A program made the position numbers and the translations under genes. From Acidobacteriota bacterium (GTDB lineage Bacteria; Acidobacteriota; Terriglobia; Terriglobales; Acidobacteriaceae): a stretch of DNA of 35,312 nucleotides. A model generated the notes under the pieces. The model was not told the origin of the DNA. It searched no databases and saw only the letters and a program-made list of their open reading frames with translations. Where the stretch lies: the NCBI GenBank assembly GCA_021818585.1, contig JAKATU010000016.1, positions 1 to 35,312 of the forward strand, written 5' to 3'. Positions 28,156 through 35,312 of the stretch are shown piece after piece (positions within the stretch are counted from its first letter, which is position 1; the number at the start of each line of letters is the position of its first letter).

Positions 28156-28247
28156 TCCGGCCTCACAGTTACCATTCCTGCCGCCAGACAGCCTCCCCAC
28201 ATTTCCGTTGTTGGACGGTTTAACTTCTCTCATTGCAGGTACCGCTC

Positions 28248-29189
28248 ATGACCACCAAAACAGAATTCACAAAAGATCACGGCAAGCGCCGAGCCCTCGG
28301 CAAAGGCCTCGAATCCCTCCTGCCTCGCACCCCGGCGAAGCCTGAACCGCCCGCTCCCGCGCCAACCGCCGAACCGGTTCCTGCCTTCGAGTCCGGCAAG
28401 CCCGGCGACATCCCCGTCGACCACATCGACCGCAATCCCTGGCAAACCCGCACCCAGTTTGAAGAAAGGGAACTCGCCGAACTCGCCGACTCCATCACCG
28501 CAAACGGCGTCGTCCAGCCCATCCTGGTTCGCCCCCTGCCCAATGGTCGCTTTCAGCTCATCGCCGGCGAACGCCGCTGGCTCGCCTCCCAGCGCGCCGG
28601 AAAAACCACCATCCCCGCCATCCTCCGCCAGGTCTCGGACCAGCAGGCGATGGAAATCACCATCATCGAGAATCTCCAGCGCACGGACCTCAACCCCATG
28701 GAGCAGGCCCGCGCCTACGAGCGTCTCTCCCGCGAATTCCAGATGACCCAGGAGCAGATGGCGAAGCGCACCGGCAAAGAGCGCACCTCGGTCGCCAACT
28801 TCCTCCGCCTGCTGCGACTGCCCAAAGAGGTTCAGGGCAAAGTCGAAGCCGGCGAACTCAGCTTCGGACACGCCCGTACCCTCCTCGCTCTCGAAGATCC
28901 GGAATCCATTCAGAAAGCTGCTCAGAAGGTTCTCGCGCTTTCCATGTCCGTACGCCAGACAGAAAGCTACGTCCAGGGAATCCTTCATCCCGAACGCAAG
29001 CACTCCCACAAGGAAAAGCCCCAGCAGCCGGAAATCGACCCCAACGTTCGCGAAGCGCAGGACCAGATCCAGCGTGTACTCGGCCTCAAGGTCCGCATCG
29101 AAGACAAAAACGGTCGCGGACGCGTCATCATCGAGTACTCCGGCCTCGAAGACTTCGACTCCTTGCTCGACACGCTCACCCGCAAATAG
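28248..29189 (+). CDS. parB: Chromosome-partitioning protein ParB (Spo0J)
   Basis: ParB is a CTP-dependent clamp that loads at parS and spreads along DNA. The 313-residue protein has an N-terminal ParA-activating patch (RRALGKGLESLL), the nuclease/CTPase domain with NPWQTR, GERRW (107-111), ENLQRTDLNPMEQA (from 141), a helix-turn-helix (about 165-190, MTQEQMAKRTGKERTSVANFLRLL) and a C-terminal dimerisation domain ending FDSLLDTLTRK. The CTP-binding motif reads GERRWLA where GERRxRA is usual. I chose the ATG at 28248; a TTG at 28233 would add five residues. Confidence 0.96.
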   Translation: MTTKTEFTKDHGKRRALGKGLESLLPRTPAKPEPPAPAPTAEPVPAFESGKPGDIPVDHIDRNPWQTRTQFEERELAELADSITANGVVQPILVRPLPNGRFQLIAGERRWLASQRAGKTTIPAILRQVSDQQAMEITIIENLQRTDLNPMEQARAYERLSREFQMTQEQMAKRTGKERTSVANFLRLLRLPKEVQGKVEAGELSFGHARTLLALEDPESIQKAAQKVLALSMSVRQTESYVQGILHPERKHSHKEKPQQPEIDPNVREAQDQIQRVLGLKVRIEDKNGRGRVIIEYSGLEDFDSLLDTLTRK

Positions 29190-29239
29190 CCGCGCACGGC
29201 TTAGCTCAGGCTATTTGTATCTCCTGCGGTTACAAATTC

Positions 29240-29266
29240 AAAAGGGACGCCCAAAGCGTCCCTTTT
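29240..29266. terminator. Bidirectional intrinsic terminator after parB
   Basis: AAAAGGGACGC (29240-29250) and GCGTCCCTTTT (29256-29266) form a perfect stem around CCAAA. It ends the parAB transcript and, in the other direction, the convergent glycosyltransferase transcript. Confidence 0.85.
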
Positions 29267-29281
29267 GCACGCCTGCTCGCG

Positions 29282-30442
29282 TCAAGTCCCGGCAAAAAGA
29301 TCCCGTATCGTCCGCGCCGTCTCCCGCATCGAGTACCGCTTCCGGAAGCAAGGCAGCGTGCGCTCCACGTAACCGGCACGCTCTTCGCCGCTCATCTCCA
29401 GCCAGCGCTGCAGCAGCGCTTCCGTCCCCGCCAGCGAATCTTCCTCCACCAGCCCCGCATGATCTTCCACAATGTCCGGCCAGATGTTCACCTGGTTCGA
29501 TATCAGCACCGGCCGCCCGCAGGCCAGCGCCTCCGCCACCGCAATCCCAAAATTCTCCTGGTGCGAAGGCAGCACAAAAGCCTCACAGCAACGCAGCGCT
29601 CCCCACTTCACATCGCCGCTCAGCATCCCCGGCCAGTGCACGCGCTCGGCAATCCCGCGCGCCTTCGCCTGCTCCTGCAGTCGTACCTGCAATCCCACCT
29701 GGTCCGGACCAGCCATCACCAAATGCAACTCCGCATCCTCCTGCGCCACACGCGCAAAGGCCTCCAGCAGCAAATCGCATCCCTTCTTCTCGTGGATACG
29801 CGCCAGGAACAGCAAAAACGGCTGGCTTCCACCCTCTTCCCCACGCAACCGCGGCATCCGCTCCAGAAAAGCCTCCCGCTGCTTCTCCGCATCCCCTTCC
29901 GGCTCCATCGCACCATAAGGGACAGGCATTCCATTCCACGCACTTGGCTTAAAACTAGTCGCCGCCAGGTCGCGCTCCGTCTCACTCGTAAACAGCACCG
30001 CCTTCGCATCCCGCAGCACGGGATACTGCCATCGCCAGAACATCTGCTTCTTCCACTTCTTCAGCGGATACTGCTTGTTAAACCACGGGTCCAGCGCCCC
30101 ATGCGGAAACACCGCGTACGGCACCCGGCTCTCCGCCGCCGCCGCACGCAATGCCAGATTCTGGTAGCTCCATATTCCGTGCGCCACCACCGCGTCATAG
30201 CCCTTCACCCGCGTCTCCAGCCACTGCCGCACATCCGCCGAATACCCAAACCGGCTCCTGCGCCCACCCAGCGCATGCACCGGAGCATTCACATCCTTTA
30301 GAAACTCCGTCCCCGGCTCATCCATGCAAAATACTTCCGCCTGCACGCCCAGCGCCGGATACGCCTTCATCAAATTCCGCACCGCCTGCGGAGGCCCTCC
30401 ATCCGCCGGTGAAAGCGACTGTATTGTGTGCAGAATCCTCAA
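29282..30442 (-). CDS. Glycosyltransferase family 4 protein
   Basis: This 386-residue retaining GT-B glycosyltransferase probably builds a cell-surface polysaccharide or glycolipid. The N-terminal acceptor domain begins RILHTIQSLSPADGGPPQ and contains HGIWSYQNL and FPHGALDPWF. The C-terminal donor domain has FLARIHEKKGCDLLLEAF and the E-X7-E motif in HQENFGIAVAEALACGRPVL. I chose TTG at 30442 because it begins the family-like LRILHTIQ and has GGAGAGG a few bases upstream; the frame continues to 30520 with an unlikely Cys/Trp-rich stretch that would overlap the next gene. No other glycan genes are adjacent and the sugar is unknown. Confidence 0.87.
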   Translation of the reverse strand: MRILHTIQSLSPADGGPPQAVRNLMKAYPALGVQAEVFCMDEPGTEFLKDVNAPVHALGGRRSRFGYSADVRQWLETRVKGYDAVVAHGIWSYQNLALRAAAAESRVPYAVFPHGALDPWFNKQYPLKKWKKQMFWRWQYPVLRDAKAVLFTSETERDLAATSFKPSAWNGMPVPYGAMEPEGDAEKQREAFLERMPRLRGEEGGSQPFLLFLARIHEKKGCDLLLEAFARVAQEDAELHLVMAGPDQVGLQVRLQEQAKARGIAERVHWPGMLSGDVKWGALRCCEAFVLPSHQENFGIAVAEALACGRPVLISNQVNIWPDIVEDHAGLVEEDSLAGTEALLQRWLEMSGEERAGYVERTLPCFRKRYSMRETARTIRDLFAGT

Positions 30443-30488
30443 ACCATCCCTCTCCGCAACGCATTGCACCCAGTGTATCCAACCGCAC

Positions 30489-30998
30489 TCACCGCAACAG
30501 CCAGTGCACCACCAGCACAATCACCACCAGCGGAAGCACAAACACCGCCCAAAGCCCCGCCAGCACCAGCACAAAAAACAGCCTGTCCTTCCATGTATGC
30601 CGTCGCGGCTCCTCAAGGTGCCGCGTCATCAGCCTGTAATTCCGCCGATTCGCCTTCCACGCCACCACAAAAACATCCCCCGCAAACGGGACTGAACCCA
30701 CCAGCACCTCGATCCCCACATTCACCGCCATCCGCGCCAGCGTCACATACGGAACGCCCCGCAGCCACGCCGCCAATATCAGAATCAGCGAAGCCAGTCC
30801 CGCCGCCACATCCCCAAAGCCCGGTATCAGCCCAATCAGCCCGTCAAACCCCACACGAATCGCCGTTCCCGGTATCCGAAACCAGTCATCCAGCAGATGC
30901 GCCAGCAAATCCAGGCTGTCATCGCTCAGCAGGCGATTGCCAACCCGCCAGCGCGGACGCAGTGGCTGCAAAATCTCCGGCTCCTTCAACCTCACCAT
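30489..30998 (-). CDS. DUF4112 family membrane protein
   Basis: This 169-residue protein has the DUF4112 signature: LLAHLLDDWFRIPGTAIRVGFDGLIGLIPGFGDVAAGLASL, followed by a helix and SVPFAGDVFVVAWKANRRNYRLM. A hydrophobic C-terminal segment (about 140-168) is a strong transmembrane helix. The function of the family is not established as far as I know. GAAGGATTG before the ATG is a plausible Shine-Dalgarno. It is 46 bp upstream of the glycosyltransferase gene on the same strand, so the two may share a transcript. Confidence 0.85.
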   Translation of the reverse strand: MVRLKEPEILQPLRPRWRVGNRLLSDDSLDLLAHLLDDWFRIPGTAIRVGFDGLIGLIPGFGDVAAGLASLILILAAWLRGVPYVTLARMAVNVGIEVLVGSVPFAGDVFVVAWKANRRNYRLMTRHLEEPRRHTWKDRLFFVLVLAGLWAVFVLPLVVIVLVVHWLLR

Positions 30999-31081
30999 CG
31001 CAATCCTTCATCCTTCAGATGCGCTTTCGCCCAGCCAGCCCACATGCGCCATCCAACCACGGCCTTCCACACCGAAAATGC

Positions 31082-31087
31082 TACAAT
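31082..31087 (+). promoter_or_regulatory. Putative -10 element of tRNA-His (TACAAT)
   Basis: TACAAT ends 12 bases before the mature 5' end of tRNA-His, suitable for a short trimmed leader. No good -35 is visible. Confidence 0.5.
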
Positions 31088-31099
31088 CGAATCTTGTGT

Positions 31100-31175
31100 G
31101 GCGGCTATAGTTCAGCGGCAGAACGCCTGACTGTGGCTCAGGATGTCGCGGGTTCGATCCCCGCTAGCCGCCCCA
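31100..31175 (+). tRNA. tRNA-His (anticodon GTG)
   Basis: The cloverleaf folds fully: acceptor GCGGCTA/TAGCCGC, anticodon stem CCTGA/TCAGG with loop CTGTGGC (GTG at 31133-31135), and T arm GCGGG-TTCGATC-CCCGC. The extra G at 31100 (G-1) opposite discriminator C73 is the identity mark of tRNA-His. CCA is encoded (31173-31175). The gene stands alone. As a GUN-anticodon tRNA it is a substrate of the tgt product. Confidence 0.97.
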
Positions 31176-31217
31176 ACCACCCCTCAAGCAAAATCCCTCT
31201 TCGCGCATCCCATCGGC

Positions 31218-31223
31218 GACAAT
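31218..31223 (+). promoter_or_regulatory. Putative -10-like element before the YheT-like gene (GACAAT)
   Basis: GACAAT ends 6 bases before the ATG at 31230 with no Shine-Dalgarno between. It is one of several starts in this window with this spacing. The hexamer is imperfect. Confidence 0.3.
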
Positions 31224-31229
31224 AGCACC

Positions 31230-32354
31230 ATGACCACGCCCGCCGCCCCGGACGAAACAGGCTCCATACTCATCCAGCCCCCGGCCGTTTCACCCAGGCC
31301 CATCCCCGCGCTCGTTCCGCCCTTCATCCCACGCCGCTTCCTCCACAACGGCCATCTCCAAACTCTCGCCGGCAACTTTCTCCCCCGTAACATCTCCGTC
31401 CCCGACCCCGAATCCCTCTTCATCGAGGTCGACGGCCCCATCGACGAGTACGGTCCCACACAAATCCTCTGTCACTGCCATTGGCAACCCGCGGAAGTCC
31501 GCCGCCGGCGCCCCACCGTCATTCTCGTTCACGGCCTCGAAGGCTCATCTCGCTCCCAATACATCATCGGCAACACCGCTCGCGCGCTCGCCGCCGGCTG
31601 CAACGTCGTCCGTATGAACATGCGAAGCTGCGGCGGTACTGACCACCTGGCGCCCACCATCTACCACTCCGGCCGCTCCGCCGACGTCGCCAAAGTCGTC
31701 GCCCGCATCCTCCGCGACCACCAGCTCGAATCCATCGTCCTCGTCGGCTACTCCATGGGCGGCAACCTTATCCTCAAGCTCCTCGGCGAATACGGCGACG
31801 CCCCGCCCCACCAGCTCAAAGCCGTCATCGGCATCTCGCCACTCATGGATCTAACCCCATCCTCCGCAGCGCTCCACGAGCCAGCCAACCGCATCTACGA
31901 GTGGCACTTCCTTCGTAATATGCGTCGCCGACTCCGCCAAAAGGCGAAGCTCTTCCCGCGTCTCTACCAGTCAGCCCTGCAAACTCCGCTCCACACCATG
32001 CGCGACTTTGACCAGCACATCGTCGCCCGCTACGGCCACTTCCACGACGCCGACGACTACTACGCCACCGTAGCCAGCTCCCGGTACGCGGCGGACTTCC
32101 GTGTTCCAACACTCATACTGCACTCCACGGACGATCCTTTCATCCGCATGCTACCTGCCACGCGCAACGCACTCCTCGCCAATCCATTCGTTACCTTCAT
32201 CGAAACTCAGCACGGCGGCCACTGCGCCTACCTCGCCGACCCCGCCCCCAACGCTCACCGCGCCACACAGGTCTCCCCGCGCGACGGCTACTGGGCCGAG
32301 CATCTTCTCCTCAACTACCTCCTCCAACAAACAGGACACACCCATGGAAGCTGA
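31230..32354 (+). CDS. YheT-like alpha/beta hydrolase
   Basis: This 374-residue protein is of the YheT/ABHD1-3 group. The start of the conserved region is FIPRRFLHNGHLQTLAG. Then come ILVHGLEGSS (oxyanion strand), NMRSCGG, the nucleophile elbow GYSMGGN (Ser175), the acid region HSTDDPF and GGHCAYL with the catalytic His. Bacterial members are mostly uncharacterised esterases or lipases. The ATG at 31230 was chosen because the frame upstream runs through tRNA-His. The next gene overlaps its end by 11 bp. Confidence 0.88.
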   Translation: MTTPAAPDETGSILIQPPAVSPRPIPALVPPFIPRRFLHNGHLQTLAGNFLPRNISVPDPESLFIEVDGPIDEYGPTQILCHCHWQPAEVRRRRPTVILVHGLEGSSRSQYIIGNTARALAAGCNVVRMNMRSCGGTDHLAPTIYHSGRSADVAKVVARILRDHQLESIVLVGYSMGGNLILKLLGEYGDAPPHQLKAVIGISPLMDLTPSSAALHEPANRIYEWHFLRNMRRRLRQKAKLFPRLYQSALQTPLHTMRDFDQHIVARYGHFHDADDYYATVASSRYAADFRVPTLILHSTDDPFIRMLPATRNALLANPFVTFIETQHGGHCAYLADPAPNAHRATQVSPRDGYWAEHLLLNYLLQQTGHTHGS

Positions 32355-32973
32355 CTGGTCTGCGGAAATCGCACCCGGCCTGCCGGAAATCGCCGTCCCA
32401 TGGTCATCGTACGAAACCGACGAAACCCTCACATGGCAAGACCTGCGCCTCGCCGGCCCTCGCCTCGACGCAGCCATCCACTCCATTCCATCCGCAGCAG
32501 CAGAATCCGCACTCGCCGCAGCCCTCCGCACCCTCCACGCGCCAGGCTCTCCGTGGTTCACATCCAAGTGCGACCTCTGGACCACCACCCCGGAAGATTC
32601 CGACCCTCCCGACCCCTACGAATTCAACGCCGCCGATTTAGTAACGGATACAGCTACAAATTCAGCCCCGCTCCACCTCTGCGCCTCCTATCTGGACATC
32701 CTTCCCGTCAACACACATCTCTTCCAATGCTTCCCCGCGCAGGAAAACCTCCTCAAAACCCTCACCGCCACCCTCCGAGCCCGGACCCAACCCCACGCCC
32801 GTATCGACTTCGTCCTCCGCGCTGCCCGCATCCACAACACCCCCGGCTTCGCCTTCACCGCCTACGCCGCAGGCTGCGGCCTCACCGCCACCGACGCCCA
32901 CCAGGCATGGAAGCAGGCTCTGGCTCTCCTCATAACGGCCCTCCACACCTCACCCGCCGCTTCTCTATACTGA
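32344..32973 (+). CDS. Hypothetical protein, coupled to the YheT-like hydrolase gene
   Basis: I do not recognise this 209-residue protein. Its start (ATG at 32344) lies within the last codons of the hydrolase gene, so translation is probably coupled. It has no signal peptide or membrane segment. It is rich in Ala, Thr and Pro, with two more ordered-looking parts, APLHLCASYLDILPVNTHLF and IDFVLRAARIHNTPGFAFT. Codon use matches the genome. The ATG start excludes the long upstream in-frame stretch, which is antisense-like sequence within the hydrolase gene. Confidence 0.65.
   Translation: MEADWSAEIAPGLPEIAVPWSSYETDETLTWQDLRLAGPRLDAAIHSIPSAAAESALAAALRTLHAPGSPWFTSKCDLWTTTPEDSDPPDPYEFNAADLVTDTATNSAPLHLCASYLDILPVNTHLFQCFPAQENLLKTLTATLRARTQPHARIDFVLRAARIHNTPGFAFTAYAAGCGLTATDAHQAWKQALALLITALHTSPAASLY
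32966..32971 (+). promoter_or_regulatory. Putative -10 element of the first esterase gene (TATACT)
   Basis: TATACT ends 7 bases before the GTG of the first esterase. It overlaps the last codons and stop of the preceding gene (CTA TAC TGA), so chance is possible, but the second esterase has the same hexamer at 6 bases. Confidence 0.4.
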
Positions 32974-32978
32974 TTTGC

Positions 32979-33986
32979 GTGAAAACCCTACGCCTCTCCT
33001 CGCTCCTCCTGGCTCTGGCCGCACTCTTCGCCTCCGCCCTGCCCGCAAGCGCCCAAGTCAAATCCGCTCATCCTGATTGGGCACAACTGATCCCCAAGCC
33101 CATCCCGCTCTACAACGGTCCCGTCCCCGGCGCTCTCGGCACAGCCCCGCAGGACACGCCCATGCTCTACGTCATGCTACCCAGGCATCCCGTCACCAGC
33201 GCCGCCGTCCTCGTCATCCCCGGCGGCGGCTACCAGTACGTTGCTCTCGGACATGAAGGCTTACAGATCGCCAACTGGCTCCGCGCCCAGGGCATGCCCG
33301 CCATCGTCCTTGACTACCGCGTCCACCCCTACCACTACCCCATTGAAATTGAAGACGGCATGCAGGCAATGCGCGTCGTCCGCGAGCACGCAAAAGAATG
33401 GGGCATTGATCCCGACCGCATCGGCGTCTGGGGATTCTCCGCCGGCGGCCATCTCGCATCCACCCTCGGCACCCACTGCAACAAGACCAATCCCGACGCA
33501 CCCAACCCGCTCGACCGTCTCAGTTGCAAGCCCAACTTCATGATCCTTTCCTACCCGGTCATCTCCATGCGCAAATCCATCACGCACATGGGCTCCCGCC
33601 TCAACCTGCTCGGCAAGCACCCTGGCGGCAAATTGGTCGCCCGCTTCTCCAATGAGCTGCGCGTCTCGCCCAGCACCCCACCCACCTTCCTCTTCGTCAC
33701 CGAGCGCGACCCCATCGTCCCCGTCCAGAACTCCTTTGACTTCTTCCAGGCCATGATCCGAAACCACGTCCCCGGCGAGCTCCACGTATTCGACTACGGT
33801 ATCCACGGCTGCGGACTGTGCGAATACATCCCGGCCCTCCACACCTACCCCACCCTGGTCCGCCAGTGGCTCATCGACAACAGCTGGCTCCCCGCCGACG
33901 CACCGCCGCCACCCCCGCCAGCCAAAAACTGGAAGGACTGGCCCGCCGGGTTCGAAGGCCCCGGCAAACCACCCCAACGCAAATAG
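32979..33986 (+). CDS. Secreted alpha/beta hydrolase (acetyl-esterase-like), paralogue 1
   Basis: This 335-residue esterase of the BD-FAE/acetyl-xylan-esterase-like alpha/beta hydrolases probably removes ester groups from plant polysaccharides or similar substrates outside the cytoplasm. It has a signal peptide (1-26, ASA-Q), oxyanion loop LVIPGGGYQ, nucleophile elbow WGFSAGG (Ser154), acid Asp244 (TERDPIVP) and His276 (YGIHGCGLC). A Pro-rich tail ends it. GTG at 32979 was chosen because it gives a clean signal peptide; the longer open frame runs through the previous gene. It is followed by a strong hairpin and then a paralogue. Confidence 0.87.
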   Translation: MKTLRLSSLLLALAALFASALPASAQVKSAHPDWAQLIPKPIPLYNGPVPGALGTAPQDTPMLYVMLPRHPVTSAAVLVIPGGGYQYVALGHEGLQIANWLRAQGMPAIVLDYRVHPYHYPIEIEDGMQAMRVVREHAKEWGIDPDRIGVWGFSAGGHLASTLGTHCNKTNPDAPNPLDRLSCKPNFMILSYPVISMRKSITHMGSRLNLLGKHPGGKLVARFSNELRVSPSTPPTFLFVTERDPIVPVQNSFDFFQAMIRNHVPGELHVFDYGIHGCGLCEYIPALHTYPTLVRQWLIDNSWLPADAPPPPPPAKNWKDWPAGFEGPGKPPQRK

Positions 33987-33994
33987 CCCCCAAC

Positions 33995-34021
33995 GGCACT
34001 CGCCCCCACAGGGCGAGTGCC
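33995..34021. repeat. Perfect 11-bp hairpin between the esterase paralogues
   Basis: GGCACTCGCCC (33995-34005) and GGGCGAGTGCC (34011-34021) pair around CCACA, 9 bases after the first esterase stop. Without a T-run it is not a classical terminator. It may stabilise the upstream mRNA 3' end, terminate weakly, or be a repeat element. Confidence 0.6.
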
Positions 34022-34052
34022 CACACGCCTGCGCCACGCTGGTCTGACCTTT

Positions 34053-34058
34053 TATACT
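34053..34058 (+). promoter_or_regulatory. Putative -10 element of the second esterase gene (TATACT)
   Basis: TATACT ends 6 bases before the GTG at 34065 and no Shine-Dalgarno intervenes. This predicts a separate, leaderless transcript. Confidence 0.45.
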
Positions 34059-34064
34059 TACCCT

Positions 34065-35057
34065 GTGAAGATCCTCCGCCTTATCTCCTTCGGTCTGCTC
34101 CTCGCGGCGCTCGTTGTCGTTCCCCGCTGCCTTACTGCGCAAACCACCTCAGCCCAGGGACTCCCCGCGCCCATCCGCCTCTACCAGGGTGCCGCGCCCG
34201 GAGCCCACGGCAACGGCGTCCGCGACATCCCCCTCCTCTATGCCCTCTTGCCAAAGCATCCCGTCACCAGCGCCGCCATCCTCGTCATTCCCGGCGGAGC
34301 CTATGACCACGTCGCCATCGGTCAGGAAGGCTTCCAGATCGGCGAGTGGCTCCGCGACCAGGGCATGCCCGCCTTCGTCCTCGACTACCGTATCGCGCCC
34401 GAGTACCACTACCCCGTCGAAATCAACGACGGCATGCGCGCCATGCGCCTCATCCGAGCCAACGCCCGGAAGTGGGGCATCGACCCCAACCGCATCGGCG
34501 TCTGGGGCTCATCCGCCGGTGGTCAGCTCGCTTCCACCCTCGGAACCCACTGCAACCAGCCCAACCCCAAAGCCGCCAACCCCGTCGACCGTCTAAGCTG
34601 CAAGCCGGATTTCATGATCCTCGCCTACCCGGTCATCTCCATGCGCAGCTCCATCACCAACAAGGAAACCCGCCTCTCGCTTCTCGGCCCGCATCCCTCG
34701 CCCACGCTCGTGAGCGACATGTCCAATGAGCTGCACGTCACACCCGGCACGCCACCCACCTTCATCTTCGTCACCCAGCGTGATCCCGCAGTCCCCGTCC
34801 AGAACTCCCTCGACTTTTACGCCGCACTCACCCGCAACCACGTACCCGCCGAGCTGCACGTCTTCGACTACGGCATCCACGGCTGCGGGCTCTGCGGCTC
34901 CGTCACACCACTCAAAGGCTGGCCCGGCATGGTCCGCCAATGGCTTATCGACCACTCCTGGCTCCCCGCCAACGCGCCACCCGCGCCGGCTCCCCAGCCC
35001 AACTGGCCAAGCTGGCCCCCAGGCTTCAAAGGCCCCGGCATGCCACGCTCAAAATAA
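34065..35057 (+). CDS. Secreted alpha/beta hydrolase (acetyl-esterase-like), paralogue 2
   Basis: This is a tandem duplicate of the preceding gene: 330 residues, with HPVTSAA, LVIPGGAY, WGSSAGG (Ser150), RDPAVPVQNS and FDYGIHGCGLC in the same order. A signal peptide covers about 1-26 (LTA-Q). The Pro/Trp tail PNWPSWPPGFKGPGMP parallels NWKDWPAGFEGPGKPP of the sister and is unusual for the family. The two copies differ most in the N-terminus and in the loop after GLC, so duplication is not recent. GTG at 34065 gives the signal peptide; an ATG at 34017 would put 16 odd residues before it. Confidence 0.87.
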   Translation: MKILRLISFGLLLAALVVVPRCLTAQTTSAQGLPAPIRLYQGAAPGAHGNGVRDIPLLYALLPKHPVTSAAILVIPGGAYDHVAIGQEGFQIGEWLRDQGMPAFVLDYRIAPEYHYPVEINDGMRAMRLIRANARKWGIDPNRIGVWGSSAGGQLASTLGTHCNQPNPKAANPVDRLSCKPDFMILAYPVISMRSSITNKETRLSLLGPHPSPTLVSDMSNELHVTPGTPPTFIFVTQRDPAVPVQNSLDFYAALTRNHVPAELHVFDYGIHGCGLCGSVTPLKGWPGMVRQWLIDHSWLPANAPPAPAPQPNWPSWPPGFKGPGMPRSK

Positions 35058-35061
35058 TCCT

Positions 35062-35188
35062 CTACGCTGGCGCTCGCCACCAACCTGCCAGTGCCAGCGT
35101 AATCAAAATCCCGCCGCAAAGAACAGCCAATCCTCCCACAAGCCCCGATCGAAATCCATACTTACGACCTTCCGCCGCAGAATAGTTA
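35062..35188 (-). pseudogene. Possible C-terminal remnant of a membrane protein cut by IS630
   Basis: On the minus strand the frame NYSAAEGRKYGF then a hydrophobic helix (GLVGGLAVLCGGILITLALAG) ends at a TAG at 35062. It runs straight into the IS630 end at 35188, with no start outside the IS. It may be the tail of a gene split by the insertion, but codon use is AT-richer than usual and it may be chance. An 8-bp inverted repeat, ACGCTGGC/GCCAGCGT (35064-35071, 35093-35100), lies inside it. Confidence 0.25.
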
Positions 35189-35312
35189 GAGCATCTCTCC
35201 TGATGATATATAGTATGGATGGCGATTCTCCGCGCACATGCTATGGCGCGACCATATTCGGATGATTTGCGGCGCAAGCTGCTTGAGGCCTATGACGCAG
35301 GCAAGGGGAGCC
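35189..35312 (+). mobile_element. IS630-family insertion sequence, 5' end (truncated by window edge)
   Basis: After a TA (35187-35188) the terminal repeat GAGCATCTCTCCT begins, matching the inverse of the left-edge repeat with one change in about 13 positions. The transposase start follows. Only the first 124 bases are in the window. Confidence 0.85.
35243..35312 (+). CDS. IS630-family transposase, N-terminal fragment
   Basis: The frame reads MARPYSDDLRRKLLEAYDAG at its start, the typical N-terminus of IS630 transposases and the beginning of the helix-turn-helix DNA-binding region. An in-frame ATG at 35219 would add eight residues; 35243 is preferred because MARPYSDDLR is the usual family beginning. 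The gene continues beyond the window. Confidence 0.88.
   Translation, partial: MARPYSDDLRRKLLEAYDAGKGS

Noticed and set aside
33261..34142. Minus-strand open frame of 293 codons opposite the first esterase
   Set aside because: It is antisense to a well-supported secreted hydrolase and has shadow-type composition only.

Overview
The window looks like chromosomal DNA of a high-GC acidobacterium, most likely family Acidobacteriaceae (Terriglobia). This rests on the tandem giant Oar-like TonB-dependent receptors with a carboxypeptidase-regulatory N-terminus, and on a small cupin whose diagnostic residue positions match, from memory, the Granulicella tundricola hydroxynitrile lyase. No database search was possible, so the taxonomy is inference.

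Layout. 1-246 is the 3' end of an IS630-family element, and the 5' end of a similar element starts at 35189, so the window is bracketed by IS630 ends in the same orientation. Next come a degenerate receiver protein (725-1078) and, on the minus strand, tgt and two tandem TonB-dependent-receptor-like genes (2318-9806). The upstream receptor paralogue is frameshifted and has a long low-complexity segment where its sister has the plug. Then follow obgE, the cupin, recQ, a PaaI-type thioesterase, alr (with a repeat inserted in frame), tspO and thrS. A lower-GC island (18360-20621) holds vsr, a C5 methyltransferase and an Eco29kI-type GIY-YIG restriction endonuclease, followed by about 0.9 kb without a convincing gene. 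After a secreted protein and a membrane-anchored cytochrome c comes a compact run folC-plsC-peptidase C26-rsmG, then three perfect parS sites, then parA-parB. This segment is typical of the neighbourhood of a chromosomal origin. The right part has a glycosyltransferase, a DUF4112 protein, tRNA-His, a YheT-like hydrolase, a hypothetical protein and two tandem secreted esterase paralogues.

How it works together. ParA, ParB and the parS cluster form a complete chromosome-segregation locus, and rsmG is translationally coupled to the gene before it. Vsr, the methyltransferase and the endonuclease form one overlapping operon: the methylase protects the host site, the endonuclease cuts foreign DNA, and Vsr repairs the T:G mismatches that arise when 5-methylcytosine deaminates. 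Most other genes are housekeeping singletons. Several of them have a -10-like hexamer only 6-7 bases before the start codon, which suggests leaderless mRNAs.

The points most worth a second look are the plug-less receptor homologue, the palindromic repeat inside alr, the Vsr-linked Eco29kI-type system, the parS/origin region and the leaderless-start pattern.
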